DNA from: Isoetes taiwanensis
Lineage: Eukaryota; Streptophyta; Lycopodiopsida; Isoetales; Isoetaceae
DNA length: 64,000 nt
Assembly: GCA_021234155.1 (NCBI GenBank)
Contig: JAJEKV010000041.1
Coordinates: 10,565,018 to 10,629,017 of the forward strand
Reading direction: 5' to 3'
The first letter of the stretch is position 1. Each line of letters begins with the position of its first letter. This document shows, in pieces, positions 1 through 11,045 of this stretch. The translations under genes and the position numbers were made by a program. The notes beneath the pieces were generated by a model. The model was not told the origin of the DNA and searched no databases. It saw only the letters and a program-made list of their open reading frames with translations.

Positions 1-91
1 CTGGAGGAACATTTGTAGCCAATGGGCCTTAAACCAGCAGGCTCATGTTCATCCAGAACCAATATCATGGTCAAACACCGCAATGGCTAGA

Positions 92-1416
92 TCATGATTC
101 ACCGGGATGACCCGGCTTCAAGGTTAGAGCTAACTTCTTATGGCCGGCCGTGGTTGAAAGTGCTCGAAAGTGCCCATACTGACCGCCTTGAGGTACAATT
201 GCTTTAGCAAAGAAGAGAACCTCGCGCTTGTGAAAGCCGACAAGAAGAACCGTAATATGGCATTTTAACCCCCGAACCATCGGATGGGTTGAAGAGGCCA
301 ACTCAGACTCCAAGTTCTGTGGTAGTTCCTCCTCCATGGCAAAATCCTTCTCCCTTTGGAAAGCATACCGGCTCTCATCACATAGATCCTCCATGGTTGG
401 GTCGCCCTCGATCTTTGACGCTTCTATTATCGTTGATGTTGGGCACATGTGGCCCCGTAGCATGAAAAAACCCATTCAGAATTGAGGATGGAGTACCTCG
501 AATCATTAACTGCCGTGAAGGATAACAAGCATTGTCGATAGGCTCAACATCAAGAGGCCGATAGTTGAGTAGTTGGTGTATCTCCCAAGACATAGATCGG
601 GCCGACGAGAATAATCAATGAAGTCATGCTGACCTCGACAACATTCGGCCACCATAGAGAAGATGAGCCATCTTTTGCTTGCCCTTATTGGCCATATGTC
701 GATACGCCCCATTGAATGTCGCCAGAAGAAATAATCTTGGTCCCCAACCTTGATGGTAGAAAGCTTAGCCAGCTTCCACAAGAGCTTGACCCTTACTACG
801 GGTAGAGGCTTCTCTTTGGCTAATTCCTTCCATCTTACAAAGTCGGGCATAGCTTATCCGCTCATCCTCCCTCAGATCCTGAGGAAGTGGGGACTTGGCT
901 TGCTCTAAAGTCGGTCTGCACTGGCCAACATACCTATCCATAATAAGAGCAAGGGCAAACTGGGCCTCAAAGTACAGCCCTGTTAGAGCCACAAATCAAT
1001 AATGGGGCGGCTTTAGCACGCCCGAGAATGCCCTAAGAATATCATAACCGTGGACGGTCATCCCCAAACATGTGCTCCAAGATATCCCTATGAAGATAGG
1101 GTTGAGGCGCCTCCCAGAAAAAACTCGCTTTGGAGCAGTGATTTCTTCATCATAAAACTCTAGGAAGGTCTCAGAATCGTGGTGTGCGCCAAGATGTTGT
1201 CGATGAGGTCGAATCGCATTAATCAGGATCCAAGAGAGGGTAGGGAACCTGGGGATCCCATTGCTCGCCTCCCATGTACCATGCTAGGTGCCCAGCGTAA
1301 TCCATTACTGCAGACGGCAGATGGGAGGAGGGAGAGAACGGAAGGAGTAAGAAAGTGAATGAAAACCCTAAAGGAAAAATTACTTTTAAACTTCCCGCAC
1401 TACCGCTCAAGGCCAA
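92..1416 (-). pseudogene. decayed protein-coding remnant, unknown family
   Basis: I do not recognise this protein. Read on the minus strand there are consecutive open segments in shifted frames (about 1416-1219, 992-765, 850-506 and 475-92) with protein-like composition, for example ELAKEKPLPVVRVKLLWKLA near 810 and LREDERISYARLCKMEG near 870. The segments overlap or abut, as expected for one reading frame broken by indels. They lie downstream, on the minus strand, of the primer-binding site at 3485-3500, so they may belong to the internal region of that LTR element, or to an older gene or element it carries. I see no gag zinc knuckle, protease or polymerase motif. A captured host gene fragment is an equally possible reading. 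Confidence 0.35.
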
Positions 1417-1700
1417 ACTAATTATGTGTAATTATTTATTTATTTTATTTTATTAATTTTTTTTCCAATATACATAAATATAAGAAAGAAAATCATACGC
1501 TGAGATTTGTATTAATATATACCGAATTACATATATACAAAAATGGTGCTTTTCATAATTATGGCCATTCCCCACGGATCCGGCGTGCTAGCTGAAGATC
1601 TTTTGTCATAATCGTCACTCGCTTGGCATGGATTGCACATAAGTTGGCATCGCCAAAGAGGGCCACCGATAGGCTTCACCGCTCGGAGTGCTAAGATTGC
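1417..1700. other. AT-rich spacer
   Basis: A T/A-rich stretch with ATTT runs (about 1425-1560) and no coding signal. It separates two blocks of minus-strand coding remnants. Confidence 0.4.
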
Positions 1701-2800
1701 ATGAGTCAGGAACCCAAGATCCGCCTTGAAGTCTTGAGCAATCTTCGGACGGGCATTTGGAAAGGAAGTTCCGAAGTAGCAAAACTTCGATTGGATTTTC
1801 TCGGTAACTTCCTTATTTCCCTAAGTGCCAGTGCACCAGTTTGTAACGATGCCTCCTCCCTAGGTTGGGTGGAGCTCGTGAATAGTTTTCCGCCGTCCGG
1901 GATGCAGGGCCTTCGAATGATGTCATCTGTGATTGTCCCCGCGACCTTATCGACACTACCCAGGAGGCTTTGAGTTGGTCCTTATAATTGGGCACCGGAG
2001 CTTACGGGCGTCTTCTTCCGTTGGCGAGGACCACCGAACTTCCGAGCAGGGTCGATCTTTGTCGGCGCCATTCTTCCTCTTCTTTCCTCAACCGCTCCTT
2101 TATCGCTTCACGGTGCCTCTCGCCCTACGCTTCCTCGCTTCATCCACGCATTCTCTTGGGGGCTTGCTCTCGCTCTACTTGGCGTTGATGGATAGTATCC
2201 TCCGGCTTAGCGCAGCCTCCTCTGTCAATTGCGTTGCCCTAAGCAGGATTGCGCTTAGAATGCCGCCGCTCGCTCCTTCCGCCGCTTCCCTCGCTATCCG
2301 AATATCCGTTTCTCCTTTTAAGCTCGAGTGAAGTAGCGTGGAGGGTTGGCTCAGATGTCCCGCCGGACGACTACCGGAATTGATCCGCGGAAGAATGGGG
2401 TGTTCCCGCCTTTTCCCAGATAATAATACTGCTAGTCTTTTTCATATGAAAAGTTGAGGGTGTATGCCCCCATCAAAGAGGCACATCCCATTTTGGTAAC
2501 TGCATTCGAAGTCGGGTCGATGCAAGCCACCAGTAGGCCCGCTTCTTGTGCCATTTGCGCATCGCTTTTGGCCCCGTTTGTAGGGTTTCGCCGACTTTGT
2601 TCATCCTCCCGGCGCGGGAAGAACCGTGTATATACGACACCATCTTCCCCTGTTCAACTACGATGCGTGTTTCCTGATGGTGTTGAGCTTAAATACAAAG
2701 CGCTCATTATAGCAGAAGAGCGGGTATGGTATCCTAATTCCCTCATAGAAGCGTTTGACAAAGTACTCCAATAGTTCCTCTGTTTTTGCCTCTTCTTCAG
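1701..2800 (-). pseudogene. decayed coding remnant with a charged coiled-coil segment
   Basis: The plus-strand open frames here have unusual Ser/Leu/Arg-rich composition and look like shadows. On the minus strand, broken frames read as more natural protein: a segment rich in Ala/Arg/Glu near 2330-2180, then a highly charged stretch (KERLRKEEEEWRRQRS) near 2105-2060 typical of a coiled coil, then MPNYKDQLKASWVVS near 1995-1950. Frames are interrupted by stops and indels throughout. It sits between the primer-binding site at 3485-3500 and the remnant at 92-1416, so it could be the 5' (gag-side) coding region of the LTR element. No family was recognised. Confidence 0.35.
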
Positions 2801-3132
2801 GCGATGGGTTTGGGCGGCCAGCTTGGGCCATCGAGACTCTATAGGGATTTTGAATAGCGAGGTTTGGCGCTGTAGACCGTTTTGGCTTCCTCCATCCTTA
2901 AAAAGGTAGGGCTTAGGTGGGCTCGGGCAGCTTGGGAGAGAAAGGTATGGGACGAGGTTTGGCTATGGCGGAGAGAAGCTCCCAGTTCCGGCAGCTATGA
3001 CGGCTAGGCGGAGCTCAAGAGGGCACTAAATGTTAAAAAAAAAAAATGAAGGAAAAAGTTACCTTTGACTAACTTTTAAAATTTTTAACCCTAATTTTTT
3101 TTAAAAGGAAAAAGTGGCGGAACGCGCTTTTC

Positions 3133-3322
3133 GAGGTGGCGGGCACCCCCTACCTCGACGTTGCTATGGCCGCTAGAAACATCCGGGTACCCCCTGCCCG
3201 CCACTTAGGGTTAGGGTTTTTTTTTTTTTTTTTTAAGGTGGCGGGCACCCCCTACCTCGAGGTCGCCACCGTCGCCAGCAACACCCGGGTACCCCCTGCC
3301 CGCCACTTAGGGTTAGGGTTTC
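3133..3322. repeat. two tandem copies of a ~95-bp unit with inverted ends and telomere-like motif
   Basis: Each copy begins with GTGGCGGGCACCCCCTACCT and ends with GGGTACCCCCTGCCCGCCAC followed by TTAGGGTTAGGGTTT. The first ~10 bases (GTGGCGGGCA) and the last ~10 of the core (TGCCCGCCAC) are reverse complements, so each unit can fold back. A T-run separates the copies. The TTAGGGTTAGGG tail resembles plant telomere repeat but is only two units long. Confidence 0.7.
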
Positions 3323-3484
3323 ACACCGGGTACACGTACCATTATTCTACTTAAACCACGTTAAAGCAATCATGACGGCATCTACTACACCATCCAAATC
3401 TCATACTACTCCAAAATCCTCACTCACTAGCTAACGATCTAACGAGTTAGTATGTGGCCAGTGCAATAGTTTGGCTTCCCAGAA

Positions 3485-3500
3485 CCATGCTCTGATACCA
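3485..3500 (-). promoter_or_regulatory. retrotransposon primer-binding site (initiator tRNA-Met type)
   Basis: On the minus strand this reads TGGTATCAGAGCATGG. TGGTATCAGAGC is the usual plant PBS complementary to the 3' end of initiator tRNA-Met. It abuts the LTR end at 3502, which fixes that LTR as the 5' LTR of an element transcribed on the minus strand, with its internal region at lower coordinates. Confidence 0.8.
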
Positions 3501-3501
3501 C

Positions 3502-5118
3502 CGTGGACGCCCCCGAATATATAACGCACCCCTGGCTGTATACATACGGGACTTTCCCCCTCCCATGGCGCACCATCTCGCCATGAGCGTGGCCCTCCTC
3601 CTATCCCGGGCCATCTATGGAAAGATGCCCGAGTGAAGGACACGGAGGTGTCATTCGGCCCACGCCTTCAATGGGACTCCTACGTCGCGGAAGCGTGAAT
3701 ACATGTTAGCACACAACATAAATTATATATAAATAACTACCCTCAAGGGTGGCACATCCATCCAAATACCACGGCAAAGAATATGCATCTAATCCTAAGG
3801 AAAACACCCCAAACCCATGGTTCTACCCCCCTCGGACTCAAAGTGAGGATCGACCGACGGCTAGGTCTCAAGAGATCGCCAGATCAATCTTGACATGGCG
3901 TTGGCTGGCATAGAACATCGCTAGGGTTGTCCACTCCATCCGCCCCTCTGTGCACACTTCTGCAGATGAGTGAATCATGCTATGGGGATCACTATAGCTT
4001 TCCCAGGACACGCAGACTCAAGGTATCACCCTACGAGCCTACGGGGGGTTCATGAAGCCCCGCCCGATGAGGCAGGTCGGGGAGGCGCCCCTTCCGTGAT
4101 CACTGTGGTTCCATGGGTGAGCTAGAGAATACGTACGCGATCAGCACCCCCCGCATCCTGCATCTCGACTTACTCACCCTAAATCTACTCAAAGTGCAAG
4201 GTGCTCCATACTGGATCACACCTCTACACCCTGTGGAGTGTCGACCCATACCCGCCCTCACGTGGACCGGCTATCAGGCCTAGCCCACTGTAGGAGTCTC
4301 AGGAGCCTTTTATGTTCGTGCAAGACCCCTCCCCCACTTCACCACTGTGTCCCTTGTTTGGTGCTAAGCACGACTCGATGGTCTCTTGTGCACAGGCCGC
4401 ATCTAATGGGAATATTACAGGGCTCTATCTAGGAGCATACTATTATACATGAGCTCAGAGGTCTCTACCCCCCTTATTCCCCCCATTTCCAGAGTAAAGC
4501 TATGCAAAGAACTATCAATCCATCCTTTAAGAGCAAGACCAGAATCAGAAATAAAGAGAACTCACCTTTACAATCAAGGGTTAGTTCCTACAAGTAAAAC
4601 ATAGAGAGAAGAGAGAAGCAAACACAACCAGTGCCCAACAGGGGCGCTACCCTAGAATTCACAGGCTATACTAGCCACCCCACTGAAGTTTCTACTGGAC
4701 CCGTTATCATTTGGTGCTTCCATCTTCCTGGGTCTTGGTGCTCAGCTTCAGCCTACACGTAAAAGTGCTTGGTATGGTGGCAAACTTAAGGTGGGTAGGC
4801 GCCACTGCGGCTCCTTTTGGACCTAATTTTGGGAGTCAATTAGGGATAGGGATCAGTTGACAACCCAATTTCGAAGTCCCCATGTCGGGCCAATAGATTT
4901 AGGCGGTGGCGCTTTCCCAAAGCATTAATTAACCTAATTAATCCATTTAGACCTTAATTCCCTAAATTATAGGTTATTATCTTTAATAGCTAATTTAATC
5001 CCTTTTAGGTCAACCCCCTAGGTTACAGTACCCCATGGTGGCGTACCTTTGATGGGTGACGTGTCCGTATATCGTATGAATACGTTACATATACCGTATA
5101 AATACGTGGAACGTCACA
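3502..5118 (-). mobile_element. 5' LTR of a minus-strand Ty3/Gypsy retrotransposon
   Basis: A block of about 1.6 kb that recurs, diverged by many substitutions and small indels, at 61103-62726. On the minus strand it starts with TGTGACGTTC (written here as the degraded mirror GGAACGTCACA at 5108-5118) and its other end is a decayed GCGTCCAC next to the primer-binding site. The plus-strand open frames inside it are chance frames shared with the other LTR copy. It is followed at 5119-5123 by ATGGA, which also borders the copy at 61103. Repeated CGTATA/TATACG words near 5065-5105 form a small imperfect palindrome close to the LTR start. A solo LTR is unlikely because the primer-binding site is present. 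Confidence 0.85.
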
Positions 5119-5950
5119 ATGGAGGTACTCATTAAATCAGGTAAAGCAAAGTAAATTGGAGTTAGCAACCATGGCATTCATCACTTAGAAGAGCTTTTTG
5201 CTAATTCATTGGTACGGCCATCTGTAAAGCAGATAGGATATTTAACATAAGCATATATGTTTGTGTTTATGTCATATCTTTATTTTCTTCTGTCTTGATG
5301 CACAGATAGCAATCCACCCTTTAAATACCAGACTACATTTGGTTAAGTTCTGTCAGGAACATGGAATTATTCCGTAAGCATATTCTCCTCTTTACTACGT
5401 GGAATCATCTTGCTAATCCAAATTTCCTAAAGGTGAGTCTCCTCTATTCGCATGACAATTAATGGTTTTGTGGTCCATTCTTATATAAGCTACAGATTGC
5501 AGCAAAATACACAAGACATCCAGCCTTCTCATAAGGTGGAGTCTATAAGGTGAAGTCTATAAGCTATCACAGATTAAAAGAAAATACAATAAGACATCCG
5601 GCCCAGCCTTCTCATAAGGTGGAATCTACGAAAAAAACTATGTTGTTTTGCCCACCATCAAGAATAGCGTAGAAAATTCGTGTTGCCTTCTTATCATTAA
5701 CCTTGTTATGTCATATTAGTAAAGAGGAATTAACAAGTGCATTTATTCTAATTGTGCCCAAATTTGCAAAGATATCATCATCTCTATAGAATTGAGCTAT
5801 GGCCGTGATTCGCTTGGAAATTTCAAAAGATATATCATCTCTATAGAATTGAGCTATGGCCAGTGATTCGCTTGGAAATTTATAACATATAAAGCTTGAA
5901 GACGCTTTGTTTGAAGACGCTTCTTAGCAAGGTATGTAATTAATAGATGT
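5119..5950 (+). pseudogene. aldo-keto reductase pseudogene, 3' part (interrupted by the LTR element)
   Basis: This matches 60478-60960, the better-preserved AKR copy, almost throughout. It begins inside an exon right after the LTR (GGTACTCATTAAATCAGG), continues through IGVSNHGIHHLEE (about 5160-5200), an intron, and an exon reading IHPLNTRLHLVKFC then AYSPL (about 5310-5430). It carries in-frame stops and an internal ~90-bp tandem duplication in the following intron (about 5515-5640). Two near-identical ~55-bp tandem copies at about 5770-5881 contain GTGATTCGCT, which may be the remnant of the AKR segment around IRW, but that is only a guess. The 5' half of the exon is found at 61102, at the other end of the window. 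Confidence 0.75.
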
Positions 5951-6863
5951 GTCTAGCTTCTTTACAAAAGCTCTTGCTCCATATATACCTTGGTGATTAT
6001 GATCAAGCTAAACCGCCTTCATATTGCTCATACCACTGCTTGGTCCTTCAAGCTATCCTATCCTTTGGTAAACTTTGTGTACCTTTTTTTTTTGTAAAAT
6101 TTTAAGATTTTGTGTTATATAGGCTTTTCCAAGTCATATGATTATTTGCCTTATTCTTTCTAGGTTCTATCTTTTCAAGACACCTAACTTCGAATAGAAG
6201 GTTGGTTCACATGGTAAGTTTTCATATTGGAAATTTTGGTGCCGCGGTGGTAGATCTAGCTTTGAGAGCTTTTGAGGAGACCAAAGACTGCACATGAGAG
6301 AGTTGAGCCTGCAAGTGAAATAACGGTGAGCTCAAGTACAGTGGTGATACAGTTTTTGATAATGAAATATTTGGCCCCGCTGGAAAAATCTAAAGCAATT
6401 GATTGATATTGTGGTACTTTGGCTATTCTCTTGATGAAGAAAGCCAGACTAGCGTTTGTATGCTAATTCTATTTCGAAGTGTAATAAATGTTCAGAACCT
6501 ACAATAACCCGTGATCAGATATACGTATACATAACTTAAAAGAAACAAGGTTCCCAACATTGTCAGCTGGTCAAAACCTCTACCCATGTAATTCATAATG
6601 ACGCTTGAGATTCCTTTGCCCATCTCCCTAAAATGAAGCTTGAGATTGGTATTTATGTATTGCCCCCCTCCATTTTAATTCCTAAATGTTAAAACTAGAA
6701 ATGGTGCATTGATATAACTAAAGACTTTACCCCATCCACAAATTGCCACATGCTTCAACACGAAACAATAGTTGATTTTTATCTCATTAACTGCATACCT
6801 TAAACCTTTCAATAGTACAAGTAGTTTAATAAACTTTACGATGATTTCCTTGCTTTATTGTTT
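5951..6863. other. no recognisable gene
   Basis: AT-rich sequence with only short open frames and no repeat or protein signal that I recognise. It may include the decayed 3' end of the AKR pseudogene. Confidence 0.4.
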
Positions 6864-7016
6864 AAGAAAGAAGTCTTACTCACATCCCTCTTCCTCCCTA
6901 TGGGTGTATGCATGTATTATTTATGGAGCCATTGCTTTGGAAGTAAAGAAGTCTTACATCCCTCTTCCTCCCTATGGTGTATGCATGTACTATTTATGGA
7001 GCCATTGCTTTTGAAA
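6864..7016. repeat. ~77-bp tandem duplication
   Basis: Two adjacent copies of a unit containing AAGTCTTAC...CATCCCTCTTCCTCCCTATG...TGTATGCATGTA...TATTTATGGAGCCATTGCTTT, at about 6866-6940 and 6944-7015. The open frames across it arise from this duplication. Confidence 0.75.
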
Positions 7017-7137
7017 GGACTTCCAACGCCATCGACCATGATGAAGCACAAATTATATGCACCGCATTAAGAAACGATGTCTTTTCATTTGATGTGAACC
7101 CTATCCTTTTACCCTTTACTGCGTTGACCTTCCTTTG

Positions 7138-7280
7138 CTTATAAAATACCAAAAAAAAAAAAAAAAAAAAAAGTTGCCTATAGAATACAAGAGTAAAAAA
7201 CACCATTCACTTTGCTTATAAAATACCAAAAAAAAAAAAAAGAAAAGAAAAGTTGCCTATAGAATACAAGAGTAATTATA
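7138..7280. repeat. tandem duplication with A-runs
   Basis: Two copies of GCTTATAAAATACC followed by an A-run, then AAGTTGCCTATAGAATACAAGAGTAA, each about 75 bp apart. The A-runs are about 20 and 14 long. Confidence 0.7.
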
Positions 7281-7324
7281 ACAAAAAACACCATTGCAAA
7301 TGATGTGGCCTCAGAACCAATGGT

Positions 7325-7515
7325 TTGGGTACACTTAGCTGAGCTCATGTGCTTAGCTGCTTGTTATTATGTTTGTTGTGTTTTTGTTATGTTGATATTC
7401 TTTGTTTCTTTTGTTACTGTCATCGGGCTTACGCCCCATCTTTTGTATTGGGTCCCATAACCCGATTGGGTTTTCGTGGACGTTAAAAATCTCTATCTAT
7501 CTATCTATCTATCTT
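7325..7515 (+). mobile_element. possible LINE 3' end with (CTAT)n tail
   Basis: T/G-rich DNA (7345-7420) leads to GGGTCCCATAACCCGATTGG and TTTTCGTGGACGTTAAAAATCT, then a (CTAT)n tail of about 25 bases. A short 3' UTR-like segment ending in a simple-repeat tail is the usual look of plant L1-type 3' ends. No ORF2 sequence was found upstream, so it would be a strongly 5'-truncated copy. Confidence 0.4.
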
Positions 7516-7844
7516 TATAACCACAAATATCACAAGACTCCAACTCAATACATTCGAAATACACTCTCAAAATAGTTCCAACATCCATACTCACACACGT
7601 CTACATCGACATCTATATCGCATTATCACTCTCTCTATAACAGGTATTAGCTAATATCATCTTCATATAATAAATTTCAACTTGGAACATCATCATATAT
7701 TTCAATATCTAGAATAATAATTGAGGATTTCTTTTTGAACTTTTTGGATGTAATCATTCATGCCCTCTATCACTACCTATTTAGTCCAATCAAATATAGC
7801 GCATTAACTTATATTTATGCGTAAAACAAGAACGCTTCGGCATT
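7516..7844. other. AT-rich intergenic DNA, nothing recognised
   Basis: Rich in ACA/TAT words. No gene, RNA or repeat structure was identified. Confidence 0.4.
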
Positions 7845-9070
7845 CGCTATTAGTGATTTTAAATATCAGGGCATTCGTTACTAGTGATTTTTAAATATGA
7901 AATAATGATTTTGCCTCAAGTTTTGAGGGAATATTGAACCTTTATACTGACTTTGCCTAAGATTTTAAAATATGAAATACCTGGGTTCAACCTCTACCAA
8001 AAATAACTCAATGTCTTAATAAGACTACTTTAACCCATGTACCCAAAGTGAGCTAATGTAATTATTTTTTTATCTTGAATCTATGTTTTTTTTTATAACA
8101 ACCTATTCAATTGTTTTAGGGATATATAGTCTATGGTTTCAAGAATTGTTATTTTTATATCCATATCAAATCCCCCTAGAACTTTGTTTGCTACATATTC
8201 TAAACGAGGTGCACCCCGACCTCGACTATCACGCGGCCGTTCTGATTCACGATCCCTACATCCGTGATCATATGTTGGGGCCTTTGGGCACCTCTCGTTT
8301 CTTTATCATTATTTATGATTGGAGGCGCCTATGATTTTGAAATATGAAATACGATTTCGACTAAATTTTGGACCTCTACACGGCTTTGCCTAAGATTTTT
8401 AGAATATGAAATACGGCGGTTCAAACCTCTATCAAAATAACTCAATGTCTACTTTAACCAATGTACCCAGTGAGCTAATGTGATTAATTTTTATCTTGAA
8501 TCTATATTTTTTTTTTTATAACAACCATATATTTATGATTGGAGGCGCCTATGATTTTGAAATATGATAAACAATTTCGCCTAAGGTTTTGAGGGAATAT
8601 CGAACCTCAATACGGCTTTGCCTAAGATTTTAGAATATGAAATACAGAGGTTCGAACCTCTACCAAAATAACTCAATGTCCTAATAAGACTACTTTGACC
8701 AACGTACCCGGTGAGCTAATGTAATTATTTTTTATCTTGATTCTATGTTTTTTTATAACGACCTATTCAATTGTTTTAGGGATATATAGTCTATGGTTTC
8801 AAGAATTGTTATTTTTTACATCCATATCCTGGAATCCCTTGCGACATATTCTAAACGAGGTGCACGCTGGACTATCACAATCGTCGGATTCGTTTCGATC
8901 CCTACAACCTTTGATCGTATGTTGGGGGCCTCCGGGCACCTTCGCTTCGCTTTATAATCATTTATGATTGGAGGCATCTATGATTTTTAAATATGAAATA
9001 CGATTTTGCCTCAAGTTTTGAGGGAATATCGAACCTCTATACGGCTTTGTCTAAGATTTTTAGAATATGA
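7845..9070 (+). repeat. tandem array of a ~440-bp repeat family (about two full and two partial units)
   Basis: Units recur at about 7845-8325, 8325-8530 (internally deleted), 8530-8960 and 8960-9070 (truncated); another copy lies at 58905-59345. Shared landmarks in order: GATTTTGAAATATGAAATAC, GAGGGAATATCGAACCTCTA, TACGGCTTTGCCTAAGATTT, GGTTCGAACCTCTACC, AAAATAACTCAATGTCCTAA, GTGAGCTAATGTAATTATTT, a T-run, TTGTTTTAGGGATATATAGT, AAACGAGGTGCACC, ATGTTGGGGCCT and TTATGATTGGAGGCGCCTAT. The GGTTCGAACC word resembles a pol III B box, but it is also a palindrome, and I could not identify an A box. The recurring short peptides read from it come from the repeat. Confidence 0.8.
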
Positions 9071-9248
9071 GGCATGTAAACTTGCTTTAACTCATTAGTC
9101 CAAGCCGCATCCTTTAAAAAGGGATTTGACTCGACAAGAACAAGTTGTTATTCCTAGCAGATAGAAGATCTTTTGTCTTCATAGCTCCATCCAAGAAGCC
9201 GCTAGAGTTAAACTAGATGATGAGGGAACAGATTTTCCTTAATAAAAC

Positions 9249-9612
9249 ATGGGCCGGATAACCCATGGGTGGAGGAAAATCAAGACACCCGAGAGGCGGG
9301 CAACGCGGTGTTTTGTGGCTCCATTAATGGCTCCACAACCCACTTGGTGTGTCGCCATGTGCTCACCGGGTACTTGGTCGCCCACCGACACGGTTGTGCC
9401 GCGGTTGGTTGCTCCTCCGTTGTGGTCACCCACCGGCTTGGTGGTGCCGCGTTTGTCCACCTGGATGGTTAGTTGGCTGCCCACCCAACTTGGTGATGTT
9501 GCGTCGGTTGGCTTTTTGGTTGTGGTCGCCTTTGGTAAAAGCCCCTCGGCCGGTCCTCCTTGGGCAAGTCACTACCTGGTTTGGCTCTTTCCTATGGCTA
9601 GGTTAGTTGGCT
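9249..9612 (+). repeat. GC-rich degenerate minisatellite (CACC.GGCTTGGTGG words)
   Basis: Overlapping open frames occur on both strands because of base composition. The sequence is built from repeats of CCCACCGACACGG / CCCACCGGCTTGG / CCCACCCAACTTGG followed by TTGTGCCGCGG / TGGTGCCGCG / TGATGTTGCG, spaced roughly 60 bp. Reverse-complement versions of the same words (ACCACCAAGTC, GGGTGG) fill 32440-32910. Confidence 0.6.
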
Positions 9613-10849
9613 AGAATGCCACTCTTCTCGTGGCAAAGATCTACAAATTTCAAGGAGCTTGCTTTCTATATACTTCAAAGGTTAAAAAGGATAGATAGAC
9701 AGATCAAGTTTAATGCCCTAACCGAACTTAACTTTTTTTCCCTGCATTTATTGGCTCCCAATTAAATACACTTAATGGGAAGTTTTCATTTTATGTTTGG
9801 GGGTCGTTGATGGGAGGAATATTCTCCCTTTATGCCAAATGAAGGGCCTTCTGCTTTTGGACGAAGACCCCATACAAATTTCAAAGGTGTAGAATCGCTA
9901 CACATCACCATTGAAAAGAAATTGGTCTACAAAAAAAAAAAAAAAAAAAAGCCGTACCGCGGAATGAATCCCTCGGGACGATCGGGAGCGCATGAATCCA
10001 CACCTATCAATCCTCACCTCGCCTTCTTCACCCCGCCTTCCCCCCCGCCTTTAAAACCCGACCTCCGCCTTCTTACCCCCGGCTTCTAAATCCACACTAG
10101 CATCAACTGGCAGATGCTTCCTAAAACCAAACCTTCTTACCTTTGCTTGAGCAACATCGTTTCAAGGCCACCATGATCCTTTTTTAATTCTAAGATTCTA
10201 CGTGCACCAGGGTCAAATTTGAGCTGCGGGATCTCGCTTTGTCGCCTTCACAATCACGTTTACCGCTTTCAAGGTGGTTTTTTTTTTTTTTTTTTTTCCA
10301 ACCACCTCACCTCCTTGATGGGTTTGGTGGGAAGCCCAAGGGTCAATCCCCTAATCGGGCTCACCTCCCGCCAGCTTGATTCCTCTGGGGGTTCGGGGCC
10401 GATGGCAAGGGCAAAGCCATGTTGCGCTAAAACCGTGAGCCATCGTTGGCTCTTTTGGTGGACCGGGGCTCCCCTAATCCCATCTCAGATCCTTTTTCTC
10501 GCTTTGAACCTCCTAAGTTTCAACCGTTGTAAAAGATGGCTGCGCCTCAAGCCCGCCGCTGGGCCAAGCACCTACAAAACCAGAGAATCCAGGCTGGAAA
10601 AAGAAAGTGGCCTGAAACGCTATCCACTCCCTATAATTTAGGATGGAAATTCGCCAACCATGGCAACAATGAACTTGCACACACATCAAAATTAGAAATT
10701 AGACCTCTAAATGGAAACAAGTCGCTTCAAACATGCCAAATTATACCTACCACATACAATACAATACCGAATCATAGTTCCCACCATTGCGAGAATACCC
10801 TCCCCAAATACCAAACGAATGGGCAAGTAAATTTAATCGACACATACCC
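9613..10849. other. no recognisable gene; contains A20 and T20 runs
   Basis: An A-run at about 9931-9950 and a T-run at about 10278-10299 break the sequence. The open frames here are short, Pro/Ser-rich and unlike any family I know. GGTGG(T)nCCAACCACC around the T-run makes a small inverted repeat. Confidence 0.4.
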
Positions 10850-10855
10850 GCATTG

Positions 10856-11008
10856 AGACCGGCCCCACCACTATACATGGCTAAAGTGGGTTCTCCCCCA
10901 CTAACTTATAATGATGGTCCCCCACCATCATACATGGTCGGGCGGGTTCTCCTCACTAACTTACACTTACAATCATGGTCCCCACCAATCGCATATGGCC
11001 GGTCCCAA
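10856..11008. repeat. ~62-bp tandem repeat, about 2.5 units
   Basis: Units begin CCCCACCA.(C/T)(A/C).TACATGG and run through GGGTTCTCC...CACTAACTTA to AT(G/C)ATGGTCC. They start near 10861, 10919 and 10979. Confidence 0.65.
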
Positions 11009-11045
11009 TGACAATGTGAATGCTTGTCACAACGAGACATTGACC

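Noticed and set aside
3206-3322. Telomere repeat
   Set aside because: Only two TTAGGG units per copy, each tied to a foldback unit, so not a telomere or interstitial telomere array.
8640-8670. tRNA gene suggested by GGTTCGAACC
   Set aside because: No cloverleaf or A box could be built around it, and the word is part of a dispersed repeat.
9249-9614. Overlapping open frames on both strands, up to 121 codons
   Set aside because: They follow from the GC-rich minisatellite composition.
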